Assembly (NCBI RefSeq): GCF_900095795.1
Contig: NZ_LT608328.1
Location: 3,403,001 to 3,467,000, forward strand
Direction of reading: 5' to 3'
DNA: 64,000 bases
Origin: Petrimonas mucosa
GTDB taxonomy: Bacteria; Bacteroidota; Bacteroidia; Bacteroidales; Dysgonomonadaceae
Position numbers and translations under genes: made by a program
Shown here: positions 1 to 9,036 of the stretch, piece after piece
Layout of the letters: every line of letters begins with the position of its first letter
Position numbering within the stretch: position 1 is the stretch's first letter
The notes under the pieces: model-generated
Seen by the model: the letters and a program-made list of their open reading frames with translations, nothing else
What the model was told of the DNA's origin: nothing
Database searches by the model: none

Positions 1-1198
1 TGTACCTGAAGTTAAAGCTTAAGGGCGCCAGGTGCAGGTCCAGCCGCACCCTGCGGTGCCTCACCTTTTCGAACCGCTTGTCGAGGTTGTACTTCAACCC
101 GACACCGCCGTTCACATAGAGCGGTGCCAGGAAGGCCGACCGTATCTCGTTCGAGTTGGTGGGATAGTTGTTGAAGAGCTGCGACCTCACATCGAGGTTG
201 GTCGAGTATGACCACTTCTTGGCAAAGGCGTCGAGTCCGAAGTCCCCGTAATAGCGGATCAGGTCGTCACCGATCCGGTACTTGCGGATGGTGTCGTCGG
301 GGGCGGTAAAGACGGAGAGCCTCCACTCGAAAGTGTTGTTGAAGCGCACCTTCTCTTTCCGGTAGTTCATCCTCAACACATGGGTGTTGACAAAGGTGAA
401 GTTGCTTGTCCCCCCCTTGTGCCAGTTCGGCGAGAAGTAGCTCTGGGAGAGCTGGAACGAGTGGTCGCCGTTGTAGACCCAGTACCTTCGCCTGATCTCC
501 GTCTTCTCCACCTGCGGAGCGTTCAGCGAGTAGCTCGTCTCCGTAGAGATCAACTCTTTAAAGGGGTTGAACGTCTCCAGCACCTCGGTATCCTTGCTGG
601 AGGAGGGAAGCCCCTCGAGGTCGAACACCGAAAGCTTCACCCGGTCGGGATAGCTCTTGTAGAAATCCCTGCGGACAGAGTCGACAAATGCAGAGTGCAT
701 CAGCTTGGGTGCAAAGGTCTTGTCGGGCGAAATCAGCAACCCCCTGTAGATATTTCGCTCCTTCTTCGGATAAAAGTTAAGATCGGAAGGCAACATCTTC
801 CCCGTGAAGATCATCGGCAGGAAGAGCGGGTTGTAAAAGATGGTGTCGAGGAAGGTCAACCCCTCAAGCGATGTGGTGAAGAAGAGGTTGTCGGGCAACT
901 GAAGCGTCCCGTTCTCCTTCCGGGTGTAGAGGTAGTCCAGCGGCACGGTAACCCTGATCGCCGGATTGTATTTGGAGGTATCCTGTAACTGCGGCAATGG
1001 TGTTACGGTACCCGGCACCACCTGTGGAGGCGGTGCTTCCTGCACCTGTCTTTGCCGAATCAGTTTCTCTATATCTGTTATATTTTCAAAAATCTTAAGG
1101 CTGTCGATTTCCTGGGCAGCGGTTTTGGGTATGGATAGCGGAGCTATTAAAAAAATGAGAAACAAACCAATCTGTCTCATAATTGTAGTCTTCAACAT
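1..1198 (-). CDS. DUF3078 family outer-membrane-type protein, 5' part only
   Basis: The reverse strand is open from an ATG at 1196-1198 to the window edge, about 399 codons with no stop, so the 3' end is missing. The N-terminus has a hydrophobic signal-like stretch (RQIGLFLIFLIAPLSI) ending in an AAQ-type cleavage site. A second in-frame ATG at 1178-1180 starts just before it and may be the real start. The downstream part has alternating aromatic/polar strands and segments such as YWVYNGDHSFQLSQSYFSPN and NNTFEWRLSVF, which I recognise as the Bacteroidota DUF3078 family, probably a beta-barrel or periplasmic protein of unknown role. It is divergent from the rfb genes and is probably not part of the polysaccharide operon. 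A minus-strand TATCTTTG at 1217-1224 fits its -7 box. Confidence 0.75.
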   Translation of the reverse strand, partial: MLKTTIMRQIGLFLIFLIAPLSIPKTAAQEIDSLKIFENITDIEKLIRQRQVQEAPPPQVVPGTVTPLPQLQDTSKYNPAIRVTVPLDYLYTRKENGTLQLPDNLFFTTSLEGLTFLDTIFYNPLFLPMIFTGKMLPSDLNFYPKKERNIYRGLLISPDKTFAPKLMHSAFVDSVRRDFYKSYPDRVKLSVFDLEGLPSSSKDTEVLETFNPFKELISTETSYSLNAPQVEKTEIRRRYWVYNGDHSFQLSQSYFSPNWHKGGTSNFTFVNTHVLRMNYRKEKVRFNNTFEWRLSVFTAPDDTIRKYRIGDDLIRYYGDFGLDAFAKKWSYSTNLDVRSQLFNNYPTNSNEIRSAFLAPLYVNGGVGLKYNLDKRFEKVRHRRVRLDLHLAPLSFNFRY

Positions 1199-1216
1199 TT
1201 TTTCCGGTTTTAGGAG

Positions 1217-1224
1217 CAAAGATA
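1217..1224 (-). promoter_or_regulatory. Candidate -7 box for the DUF3078 gene
   Basis: Read on the minus strand this is TATCTTTG, matching the Bacteroidota TAnnTTTG -7 element about 20 bases before the start codon. A TTTG lies 23 bases further upstream, slightly too far for the usual 19-21 spacing, so only the -7 element is supported. Confidence 0.4.
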
Positions 1225-1309
1225 AAAATAATTGTTGAATAACCGTTCAAACAGAAAAGTTGTAACGGTCTAATTTGAAAAAATTACAACAATTGTCGTT
1301 TTATTTTGT

Positions 1310-1317
1310 TATTTTTG
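1310..1317 (+). promoter_or_regulatory. Candidate -7 box for the rfbACB-upxY operon
   Basis: TATTTTTG matches TAnnTTTG and leaves a roughly 140-base leader before rfbA. No TTG is found at 19-21 bases upstream, so the assignment is weak. The 1199-1461 gap is AT-rich and holds no gene I can support. Confidence 0.3.
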
Positions 1318-1461
1318 TAATTGTTGTATTTGCTCATAATGCTAATGCATCATGATAGCAGTTAAATCTTCGACTGACAATCTGTTGCGACCTGTTTTAA
1401 CTGCTGAAATAAAAATAGAACAACTGTTGTAATAACAAAAAGAATTTAAAGAAAATACTGT

Positions 1462-2343
1462 ATGAAAGGAATCGTCCTTGCAGGAGGATCCGGCACGCGG
1501 CTCTACCCGATTACCAAAGGGATCTCCAAACAGCTTATCCCGGTCTACGACAAGCCGATGGTCTACTATCCCATCTCCGCACTGATGCTCGCGGGGATCA
1601 GGGAGATCCTCATCATCTCCACACCGCACGACCTGCCCGGGTTCAAGCGGTTGTTGGGAGACGGGTCGGACTATGGAGTGAGCTTCTCCTATGCCGAGCA
1701 GCCCAGTCCCGACGGACTGGCCCAGGCCTTTATCATCGGCGAGGAGTTTATCGGCAACGATTGTGCCTGTCTGGTGCTGGGCGACAACATCTTCTACGGC
1801 CAGGGCTTCCCGGGTCTGCTGAGACAGGCAGTCAAGGATGCGGAAGAGAACAACAGCGCCACCGTCTTCGGCTACTGGGTGAACGACCCGCAACGGTATG
1901 GCGTGGCGGAGTTCGACCGGGAAGGCAACGTACTGAGCATCGAAGAGAAACCACAACAGCCCAAATCAAACTACGCCATCGTGGGGCTCTACTTCTACCC
2001 CAACAAGGTGGTGGAGGTGGCCAAGAGTATCCGTCCCTCTGCCCGGGGCGAATTGGAGATCACCACAGTAAACCAGCATTTCCTGGAGGAGCGGCAACTG
2101 AAAGTACAGCTTTTCGGGCGCGGCTTTGCCTGGCTCGACACCGGCACTTTCGGCTCGTTGTCCGAAGCCTCCACCTTTATCGAGGTGCTGGAGAAGCGGC
2201 AGGGACTGAAGATCGCCTGTCTCGAGGAGATCGCCCTGCGCAACGGCTGGATCGACGACGAGAGGCTACGGATACTGGCCGAACCGATGAAGAAAAATGA
2301 GTATGGGCAATACCTTTTAAGACTTATCGATACAACATGGTAA
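1462..2343 (+). CDS. rfbA: Glucose-1-phosphate thymidylyltransferase RfbA/RmlA
   Basis: The 293-aa product makes dTDP-glucose from dTTP and glucose-1-phosphate, the first step of dTDP-deoxysugar synthesis, in the cytosol. The nucleotidyltransferase signature [11 protein letters not shown] is at residues 8-18, followed by [16 protein letters not shown], and the metal/sugar site [10 protein letters not shown] is near residue 110. Length equals that of the family. It is the first gene of a tightly packed set: its last 7 bases overlap rfbC, which is followed by rfbB with a 1-base overlap. Start chosen at the ATG directly before KGIVLAGG, as usual in RmlA proteins. Confidence 0.97.
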   Translation: MKGIVLAGGSGTRLYPITKGISKQLIPVYDKPMVYYPISALMLAGIREILIISTPHDLPGFKRLLGDGSDYGVSFSYAEQPSPDGLAQAFIIGEEFIGNDCACLVLGDNIFYGQGFPGLLRQAVKDAEENNSATVFGYWVNDPQRYGVAEFDREGNVLSIEEKPQQPKSNYAIVGLYFYPNKVVEVAKSIRPSARGELEITTVNQHFLEERQLKVQLFGRGFAWLDTGTFGSLSEASTFIEVLEKRQGLKIACLEEIALRNGWIDDERLRILAEPMKKNEYGQYLLRLIDTTW

Positions 2344-2885
2344 AAGTCACCTCTACATCTATCGAGGGTGTTGTTATTCTCGAGCCGGAGGTATTTAGCG
2401 ATGAGCGGGGCTATTTTTTCGAATCGTTCTCGCAACGGGAGTTTGAAGAGAAGGTCTGCAAAACCCAATTTGTACAGGACAACGAATCGCGTTCCGTCTA
2501 CGGCGTCCTCCGCGGTCTCCATTTCCAATGGCCACCCCATGCCCAGGCAAAACTGGTACGTGTGGTGAAGGGAAGGGTGCTCGACATTGCCCTCGATATC
2601 CGTAAGGGGTCACCCACATTTGGCCGGCACGTCGCCACTGAACTGTCGGATGAAAACAGGCGGCAGCTCTTTATCCCGAGGGGATTCGCCCACGGATTCG
2701 CGGTGTTGAGCGACGAGGTCATCTTTCAGTACAAGTGCGACAACTACTACGTTCGGGAGGCCGAAGGGGGCATCCTCTGGAACGACCCCGCCTTGGGGAT
2801 CGACTGGCAACTGCCCGAAACGGATGTGGTACTGTCGGAAAAGGACAAGAATAATGCGCTACTTAACGAATTAAACCTATACTGA
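2337..2885 (+). CDS. rfbC: dTDP-4-dehydrorhamnose 3,5-epimerase RfbC/RmlC
   Basis: The 182-aa cupin-fold protein epimerises C3 and C5 of dTDP-4-keto-6-deoxyglucose. Family motifs present are [10 protein letters not shown] (about 22-31), the [10 protein letters not shown] segment carrying the catalytic His (about 55-64), [18 protein letters not shown] and [13 protein letters not shown]. Full length. It overlaps rfbA by 7 bases and shares one base with rfbB, so the three are translationally coupled. The usual partner rfbD (4-dehydrorhamnose reductase) is not next to it nor elsewhere in the window, so a completed dTDP-L-rhamnose pathway depends on an unlinked gene. Confidence 0.96.
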   Translation: MVKVTSTSIEGVVILEPEVFSDERGYFFESFSQREFEEKVCKTQFVQDNESRSVYGVLRGLHFQWPPHAQAKLVRVVKGRVLDIALDIRKGSPTFGRHVATELSDENRRQLFIPRGFAHGFAVLSDEVIFQYKCDNYYVREAEGGILWNDPALGIDWQLPETDVVLSEKDKNNALLNELNLY

Positions 2886-3949
2886 TGGAGAGTCAAATCA
2901 AGAAAAATATCCTGATCACCGGCGGCGCCGGATTTATCGGGTCTCACGTAGTGAGGCTGATGGTGAACCGCTATCCCCACTACCGGATCGTGAATCTCGA
3001 CAAGCTCACCTATGCCGGCAACCTGGCCAACCTGCGGGATATCGAGAAGAGTCCCAACTACCTGTTTGTCAGGGAAGATATCTGCGATTTCGAAGCGATG
3101 CAGCGGGTATTCGAGACGTATGCGATCGACAGCGTCATCCACCTGGCGGCAGAGAGCCATGTGGACCGATCCATCACCGATCCCTTCTCGTTTGCCCGGA
3201 CAAACGTGATGGGGACGCTCAACCTGCTGGAGGCTGCCCGCCGCACGTGGAAACCGGGCGAGGAGCACCTCTTCTACCATATCTCCACCGACGAGGTGTA
3301 CGGATCTCTCCCATTCGGCGACATCCTCTTCACCGAGGAGACCCGGTACGACCCGCACTCGCCCTACTCCGCATCCAAGGCGGCTTCCGACCATTTCGTG
3401 CGGGCCTATCACGACACCTACGGATTGCCCATCGTTATCTCCAACTGTTCCAACAACTACGGGCCCTATCAGTTTCCCGAGAAGCTGATTCCACTGTTCA
3501 TCAACAATATCCGCCACAACAAGCCGCTCCCGGTCTACGGAAAGGGCGAGAACGTGCGCGACTGGCTCTACGTGGAGGACCATGCCCGCGCCATCGACCT
3601 GATCTTCCATAAGGGAAAGAGGGGCGACACCTACAATATCGGCGGATTCAACGAGTGGAAAAATATCGACCTGATCAAGGTGCTGATCCGGACGGTGGAC
3701 CGGCTGTTGGGGCGCAAGGAGGGCGAATCGGAGAAGCTGATCACCTACGTTACCGACCGGGCAGGGCACGACCTGCGATACGCCATCGACTCCACCAAGC
3801 TGAAGAATGAGCTTGGCTGGGAGCCGTCGCTCCAGTTCGAGGAGGGGATCGAGAAGACAGTGCGGTGGTACCTCGACAATCAGGAGTGGCTCGACGAGGT
3901 GACCAGCGGAGATTATCAACACTATTACCGAAAAATGTACGGAGAGTAG
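2885..3949 (+). CDS. rfbB: dTDP-glucose 4,6-dehydratase RfbB/RmlB
   Basis: The 354-aa short-chain dehydrogenase-type protein converts dTDP-glucose to dTDP-4-keto-6-deoxyglucose. Seen are the NAD-binding glycine motif GGAGFIGSHV near residue 13, HISTDEVYGSL with the catalytic Asp/Glu pair, and the YSASKAASDH Tyr-x-x-x-Lys active site. Length is typical. It follows rfbC with a one-base TGATG overlap and ends 6 bases before upxY, so all four probably share one transcript. Confidence 0.97.
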   Translation: MESQIKKNILITGGAGFIGSHVVRLMVNRYPHYRIVNLDKLTYAGNLANLRDIEKSPNYLFVREDICDFEAMQRVFETYAIDSVIHLAAESHVDRSITDPFSFARTNVMGTLNLLEAARRTWKPGEEHLFYHISTDEVYGSLPFGDILFTEETRYDPHSPYSASKAASDHFVRAYHDTYGLPIVISNCSNNYGPYQFPEKLIPLFINNIRHNKPLPVYGKGENVRDWLYVEDHARAIDLIFHKGKRGDTYNIGGFNEWKNIDLIKVLIRTVDRLLGRKEGESEKLITYVTDRAGHDLRYAIDSTKLKNELGWEPSLQFEEGIEKTVRWYLDNQEWLDEVTSGDYQHYYRKMYGE

Positions 3950-3955
3950 CGAGGT

Positions 3956-4456
3956 ATGAGAGGTAAGCGATGGTTGGCGGCCTACGTGAAGATGCACCAC
4001 GAGAAGCGGGTACGGGATAAGTTGACCGCATTGGGGATCGAGAACTTCCTCCCGGTACAGAACGAGGTTCGTCAGTGGAGCGACCGCAAGAAGCGGGTGG
4101 AGCGGGTACTGATCCCCATGATGATCTTCGTGCACGTGGATAGCGTTGAACAACGTACCGTCCTCACCCACCCCTCCGTGCTCCGCTACCTGGTGTTGCG
4201 GGGCGACCATGCCCCTACTGAAATCCCCGAAGAACAGATGAACCGGTTCCGGTTTATACTCAATTATTCCAACCAGCCGGTATCGTTCAACCCGGAAACG
4301 TTACAACCGGGCAAGAAGGTGAAGGTAGTGAGGGGACCGCTGGCCGGACTGGAAGGAGAACTGGTTACCATCGACGGCAAATCTTCGGTGGTTGTCCGCA
4401 TCAGTCAACTGGGTTGCGCAACTGTAGAAGTCAGCATCTCGATGCTGGAGACCTGA
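3956..4456 (+). CDS. upxY: UpxY-family transcription antiterminator
   Basis: The 166-aa protein is NusG-like: an NGN domain (RGKRWLAAYVKMHHEKRVRD at the N-terminus) and a C-terminal KOW-type segment (VKVVRGPLAGLEGELVTIDG). The middle part, with LRYLVLRGD and EIPEEQMNRFR, is typical of UpxY, the Bacteroides capsule antiterminators that bind the nascent leader and stop premature termination in their own long operon. In most loci upxY is first; here it follows rfbACB and directly precedes the export genes. No UpxZ-type inhibitor gene was recognised. It probably controls the polysaccharide operon downstream. Confidence 0.92.
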   Translation: MRGKRWLAAYVKMHHEKRVRDKLTALGIENFLPVQNEVRQWSDRKKRVERVLIPMMIFVHVDSVEQRTVLTHPSVLRYLVLRGDHAPTEIPEEQMNRFRFILNYSNQPVSFNPETLQPGKKVKVVRGPLAGLEGELVTIDGKSSVVVRISQLGCATVEVSISMLET

Positions 4457-4467
4457 CGCCGTTTTTT
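4430..4467 (+). terminator. Possible hairpin plus T-run at the end of upxY
   Basis: GTCAG (4430-4434) can pair with CTGAC (4453-4457), or alternatively CAGCAT with ATGCTG around a CTCG loop, followed by six Ts at 4462-4467. The stem is short and partly inside the upxY stop region, so it may be a weak terminator or an antitermination target. Confidence 0.3.
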
Positions 4468-4511
4468 GTGCATTTCTTGTACAAATCACGGAATGTGCAG
4501 GTTTTTTGTTG

Positions 4512-4519
4512 TAATTTTG
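4512..4519 (+). promoter_or_regulatory. Candidate -7 box before the first Wza gene
   Basis: TAATTTTG matches the TAnnTTTG element, with a leader of about 130 bases before the Wza start at 4654. No clear -33 TTG lies at the right distance. This 197-base gap holds no gene, although the Wza frame is open upstream through it. Confidence 0.35.
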
Positions 4520-4653
4520 TAAGCTTAAAGCCAAGGAACTGCCTCCCTACAAATGGGACTGGCAGTCACGAAGTGTGCCCGAACCTTACCGCCACATCTA
4601 CGAATATAACTTTTAAACATTTAACAGCAAACACATTACAAATAGTAAGCTAT

Positions 4654-7068
4654 ATGATCCATCAATCACTCAGACTTATCCTGATCGGCCTATTGTTTCT
4701 TCTAAGCAACAGTTACCTGGCTGCACAGACCAATACCCAGCAGGGAACACAGGGAGCAGAAGGAGTACAAGGCTCCGGCATGACGCAAGAGAGAGCGATA
4801 CAGGAGCTGCAGAAGCGGGGCTATACGCCGCAACAGATCCAACAGTTGCAGCAACAGTACCAGAACCAGCTAGAGAGTGGCAAAAGCTCCCCGGTAGAAT
4901 CGAACTACGATCCCGAGGAGGCAACAGAGAGGGAAGTTCCCGACGCAGAGGAGACAAGCAGTATCGACGAGAACTTGGCACGGGGCGAACGGCTACCTCA
5001 GTATGAACGAATCTACGGACAGGATCTCTTTGCACGGGGAAACCTCACCTTCGCACCCAATATGAACATGCCGACACCGCGAAATTATGTATTGGGACCG
5101 GGTGACGAGATATTGATCGATATCTGGGGCAACTCAGAACTGAACCTACGCTACAAGATCGTTCCCGACGGACATATTACCGTGCCGGGACTCGGACGGT
5201 TGCAGTTAAGCGGGCTGACCGTGGAGCAGGCTGAGTCGCGCATCCGGAAGGAGTTTGCCTCCATCTATTCCGACCTCGATACCCCCCAACCGGGAACCTT
5301 TCTGGCGATATCGGTAGGAAACGTGCGTACCATCAAGGTCAACGTGATGGGCGAGGTGGCAAGACCGGGCACCTATACCCTCTCCTCATTTGCATCGGCA
5401 TTTCATGCACTTTACGCCGCCGGCGGGATCAACAGGATTGGAAGCTTAAGAAATATCCGGGTGTTCAGGGATGGCAAAACTGTTGCCACCATCGACGTTT
5501 ACGACTACCTGATGAAGGGGGACAACAGTGCCGACATCTCCCTGCGCGACGGCGATATCGTAAAGGTAGATCCCTATGGAATCCTTGCGCAAATTACGGG
5601 CGAGGTGAAGCGCCCCATGTGGTACGAAATGCTGGAGCATGAAACACTGGACGACCTGATCAGATATGCCGGTAACTTCTCAAGCAAAGCCTATACCGAG
5701 AACCTGACTCTCCACCGCAAGGATGACAATGCCAATGTGGCCTTTACGGTGAATTTTACGCAGTATCCCTACTTCCACCTGAAAAATGGCGATCAGGTAC
5801 GGGTTGAACCGATCCTTTCCCTATTTACCAATGTAGTAGAAATTGAAGGTGCGGTATTTCGGCCGGGAGAGTATGCCATCAGCGACCGGTTGAAGACGGT
5901 GCGCGACCTTGTGTCCATTGCCCAGGGCACTACAGGTGATGCATTCCTTCAGCGGGCGCTTCTCTACCGCTTAAACCCGGACCTCACCTACTCGCTGATA
6001 GCAGTAGATCTGGCTGCAATCCTCGAAGGGAGCATTCCCGATATTGAGCTTGTCAATAACGACAGACTGGTTGTCCCCTCGGTTCTTCATTTAGATACCG
6101 ATGCCTCAGTCTATATCGGCGGTGAGGTGAAATCCCCAGGCAGCTATCCCTATGCAGAGAGCATGAAACTGCAGGATGTGATTCTGCGGGCAGGTGGGTT
6201 CAAGGAGGGCTCCTCCACGGCACGTATCGATGTTTACCGGAGAATCAAGGATCCACAAAGTACAACGGTATCTGAAAAGAGCAGTCTGGCATACAGCTTT
6301 TCGTTGAATGAGGGTTTGAGCATTGCCGACTCCGATTTCCTGCTTGAGCCTTTCGATCAGATTGTGGTTCGCCGCTCACCGGGTTATGAGGAACAGCAGA
6401 ATGTGACCATCACAGGCGAGGTGCTTTTCGGTGGACAGTATGCCAAACTTCAAAAAGATGAGCGGTTATCTTCTTTAGTAGAACGGGCAGGAGGACTCAC
6501 ACCCTATGCATATATTAAGGGAGCGCGACTTACCCGTAGACTGACAGAAACAGAACAACAACAGGCCAGAGAAGCATTAAAACTTAAACTGGAAGCAGAT
6601 ATAACAAAGAAAGAGGATACAGCATCGCTTCAAGAGCAACTGGCGCAGGTGGATTTAAGTAGTCGCCCAGTTGGGATTGATCTTGAAAAAGCATTGAAGA
6701 ATCCCGGCGGACCGGACGATATTGTGTTGCGTGATGGGGATATACTGAGGATACCTGAGTTTGAATCTACAGTACGGATTTCAGGCGGAGTACTTTATCC
6801 AAACACCGTAACTTTCAAGAAAAACAAGAAGCTAGACTACTATATCAAACAGGCTGGAGGATATTCCAGGCTGGCGCAGAAACGGAATCCCTATGTGGTC
6901 TATATGAACGGTCAGGTAGCGTCCGGCCGTTGGGCACGGATCGAGCCTGGTTGTGAAATTATCGTACCTGAACGTCCTGAACGTGAGCCTATGTCACTCC
7001 AAGGGATATTGGGTCTGTCCTCTTCGCTTGCGACTATTGCTTTGGTTATAACCAATCTGCTAAAATAG
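4654..7068 (+). CDS. Wza-like polysaccharide export protein with several SLBB domains
   Basis: The frame is open from 4414, but I place the start at ATG 4654 because it begins a clean signal peptide (MIHQSLRLILIGLLFLLSNS, then AAQ); the product is then 804 aa. After a Gln-rich low-complexity region the Poly_export domain begins with YVLGPGDEILIDIWGNSEL and is followed by about five or six SLBB-type repeats, recognisable from VMGEVARPGTYTL, ITGEVKRPMWYEM, IEGAVFRPGEYAI, IGGEVKSPGSYPY and ITGEVLFGGQYAK. The C-terminus has a short hydrophobic helix. It should form an outer-membrane/periplasmic channel for polysaccharide with the Wzz protein 11 bases downstream. It is about three times longer than the second Wza at 37857. 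Confidence 0.9.
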   Translation: MIHQSLRLILIGLLFLLSNSYLAAQTNTQQGTQGAEGVQGSGMTQERAIQELQKRGYTPQQIQQLQQQYQNQLESGKSSPVESNYDPEEATEREVPDAEETSSIDENLARGERLPQYERIYGQDLFARGNLTFAPNMNMPTPRNYVLGPGDEILIDIWGNSELNLRYKIVPDGHITVPGLGRLQLSGLTVEQAESRIRKEFASIYSDLDTPQPGTFLAISVGNVRTIKVNVMGEVARPGTYTLSSFASAFHALYAAGGINRIGSLRNIRVFRDGKTVATIDVYDYLMKGDNSADISLRDGDIVKVDPYGILAQITGEVKRPMWYEMLEHETLDDLIRYAGNFSSKAYTENLTLHRKDDNANVAFTVNFTQYPYFHLKNGDQVRVEPILSLFTNVVEIEGAVFRPGEYAISDRLKTVRDLVSIAQGTTGDAFLQRALLYRLNPDLTYSLIAVDLAAILEGSIPDIELVNNDRLVVPSVLHLDTDASVYIGGEVKSPGSYPYAESMKLQDVILRAGGFKEGSSTARIDVYRRIKDPQSTTVSEKSSLAYSFSLNEGLSIADSDFLLEPFDQIVVRRSPGYEEQQNVTITGEVLFGGQYAKLQKDERLSSLVERAGGLTPYAYIKGARLTRRLTETEQQQAREALKLKLEADITKKEDTASLQEQLAQVDLSSRPVGIDLEKALKNPGGPDDIVLRDGDILRIPEFESTVRISGGVLYPNTVTFKKNKKLDYYIKQAGGYSRLAQKRNPYVVYMNGQVASGRWARIEPGCEIIVPERPEREPMSLQGILGLSSSLATIALVITNLLK

Positions 7069-7079
7069 AACAGATATTT

Positions 7080-8201
7080 ATGGAACAGAATATAATTCCC
7101 CCTGTTACCCAACCGGTTCAATCTAGTGAGGAAATGGATCTTATTCGCAAACTGTGGGTTAAAAGGAGGTTCATCATATCAGTTACAACAATCTTTCTGC
7201 TACTCGGTCTCTTTATTGCTCTCATATCACCAGTAAGTTATACGGCCAGTTGTACCGTAGTACCTCAGAGCGGCGAAGGCAAATCTGGAGGATTAAGTGG
7301 TGTGGCTGCGATGATGGGCGTAAATCTAGGGTCATCTGCAATGACAGAAGGCACATTATCTCCGCATATATATCCTGAAATCGTTAAAAGTGCACCCTTC
7401 ACTCTGGAGATAATGCAAACCCCAATTGTAACAAAGCGGTCTAACGGCAAGGAGATAACACTGTATGAGTATTATACAAATAAGGAGTACCAAGATAAAA
7501 ACATTCTTGGGAATATCAAGAAATATACTTTTGGTTTACCATTTGTTATCCTTGGTAGTCTAAGAAATTCGTCCCCCGAAGAGACTGCATTCACTACTGA
7601 CTCTGGTACTATATATGTCCTTAACGAAGAGGAAAAAGAGGTTTACAAAGTAATTCAGAATGCTCTACAGGTCTATCTTAATCCAAAAGAGGGATATGTA
7701 TCGTTAAGTTACAGTTTTCCGGAAGCTAAACCGGCTGCTGTAATTACCGATAATCTCTACCGTACATTAGAGAAATATGTCGCTACCTTTAAGTCTGAAA
7801 AGTTGGAGGATAACTTGCAGTTTGTGGAGGAGAGTTTTGAATCTGCAAGAAAAGATTTTCTGCAAGCCCAAGCACGGTTAGCCGCCTTTCAGGATGCCAA
7901 TCGTGGTTTAGCAACTGCAACAGCCCGGTCAACGGAGATGAGATTGCAAAGTGAATTTAACATTTCTTTCTCCGTGTACAGCGAACTTGCCAAGCAACGT
8001 GAACAAGCTCGAATTGCAGTTAAAGAGAATCAGACCATTCTTACATTGGTTAATCCTACGGTAGTGCCACATGAGAAAAGTGCTCCACGTAGAAGTATCA
8101 TTATTTTAGGATTCTTTATGTTGGGTATTATTACTGCTTTCGCATGGGTACTAGGAATACCGTATGTAGAAGAGATATTCAGTAATATTAAGGGGAACTG
8201 A
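7080..8201 (+). CDS. wzz: Wzz/chain-length determinant protein
   Basis: The 373-aa protein has two membrane helices, one at about residues 35-55 (FIISVTTIFLLLGLFIALI) and one near the C-terminus (SIIILGFFMLGIITAFAWVL), with a long partly coiled-coil periplasmic segment between them. That is the Wzz/polysaccharide co-polymerase layout. There is no kinase domain, unlike the Wzc at about 40 kb. It lies 11 bases after the Wza gene and probably sets chain length with it. Its stop codon is directly followed by the truncated wecC/wecB relic, so the intergenic sequence that once followed wzz has been lost. Confidence 0.9.
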   Translation: MEQNIIPPVTQPVQSSEEMDLIRKLWVKRRFIISVTTIFLLLGLFIALISPVSYTASCTVVPQSGEGKSGGLSGVAAMMGVNLGSSAMTEGTLSPHIYPEIVKSAPFTLEIMQTPIVTKRSNGKEITLYEYYTNKEYQDKNILGNIKKYTFGLPFVILGSLRNSSPEETAFTTDSGTIYVLNEEEKEVYKVIQNALQVYLNPKEGYVSLSYSFPEAKPAAVITDNLYRTLEKYVATFKSEKLEDNLQFVEESFESARKDFLQAQARLAAFQDANRGLATATARSTEMRLQSEFNISFSVYSELAKQREQARIAVKENQTILTLVNPTVVPHEKSAPRRSIIILGFFMLGIITAFAWVLGIPYVEEIFSNIKGN

Positions 8202-9032
8202 TTAGCAGCCGATAGCGGCATCGACGTAATTGGTGTGGATATCAATCCACAGGTAGTGGAAACCATCAACAGGGGGCAGATCACCAGTCGCATAGCCACC
8301 TACAATTTGGCACCCACGCCCCTCAGCAAGCAGAACCTGTTGAAAGAAGGCATCCAAGAGGAGAGCATCACCGTCACCGGCAACACCGTAATCGATGCCC
8401 TGTATCTGGTGGTCGACAAGATCAAACAAGACGCCTCACTGGCCGGAGAACTGCAACAACAATTGAAAACAGCCGGTTACGATACCCAACAACTGAATGG
8501 AGGCAAGAAACTGGTCCTGATCACCGGCCACCGACGAGAGAACTTTGGAGAAGGATTTATCAATATGTGCAACGCCATCAAAACGTTGACGGAGAAATAT
8601 CCCGAAGTCGATTTTGTCTACCCCATGCACCTCAACCCCAATGTGCGCAAACCCATTTTGGAGATCTTTGGTGAAGCGGCAGTCTCAGGAACAAAGAACG
8701 ATAACCAAAACATCTTCTTTATCGAACCCCTCGATTATCTCCCCTTTGTCTACCTGATGGAGCAAAGCACGCTTGTGCTGACCGACAGCGGCGGTATTCA
8801 GGAAGAAGCCCCCGGATTGGGTAAACCCGTGTTGGTGATGCGCGACACCACCGAACGACCCGAAGCAGTCGATGCCGGCACCGTGAAGTTAGTCGGTACC
8901 AACTACCACCTGATTGTCTCGGAGGTCTCCCGTTTGTTGGACAGCGAAACCTATTACAACTCCATGGCACAAGCCAACAACCCGTATGGAGATGGTTTGG
9001 CCTGTAAACGGATTATAGAATTTGTAAAATAA
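8202..9032 (+). pseudogene. wecC/wecB chimeric remnant (UDP-ManNAcA pathway)
   Basis: Directly after the wzz stop the frame reads LAADSGIDVIGVDINPQVV and ETINRGQI, which is part of the N-terminal Rossmann region of a WecC-type UDP-ManNAc dehydrogenase. It then passes without a stop into TSRIATYNLAPTPLSKQNLL, which belongs to a WecB-type UDP-GlcNAc 2-epimerase from about its middle to its end (including GHRRENFGEGF and LTDSGGIQEEAP). About the first 200 residues of WecB and nearly all of WecC are absent. A GTG at 8235 could start a 265-aa product, but it would lack the N-terminal half of the epimerase active site, so I call it non-functional. The frame ends 4 bases before the next gene. Confidence 0.85.
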
Positions 9033-9036
9033 AAAT

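Noticed and set aside
380-1238. Plus-strand open frames of 202 and 90 codons
   Set aside because: They run opposite to the continuous DUF3078 frame and have Arg/Val-rich shadow composition without known motifs.
1199-1461. Possible riboswitch or invertible promoter before rfbA
   Set aside because: The region is AT-rich with scattered repeats but has no long inverted repeats or recognisable aptamer structure.
2747-4210. 487-codon minus-strand frame over rfbC/rfbB/upxY
   Set aside because: It is the antisense shadow of three strongly supported genes; His/Val-rich composition and no domain.
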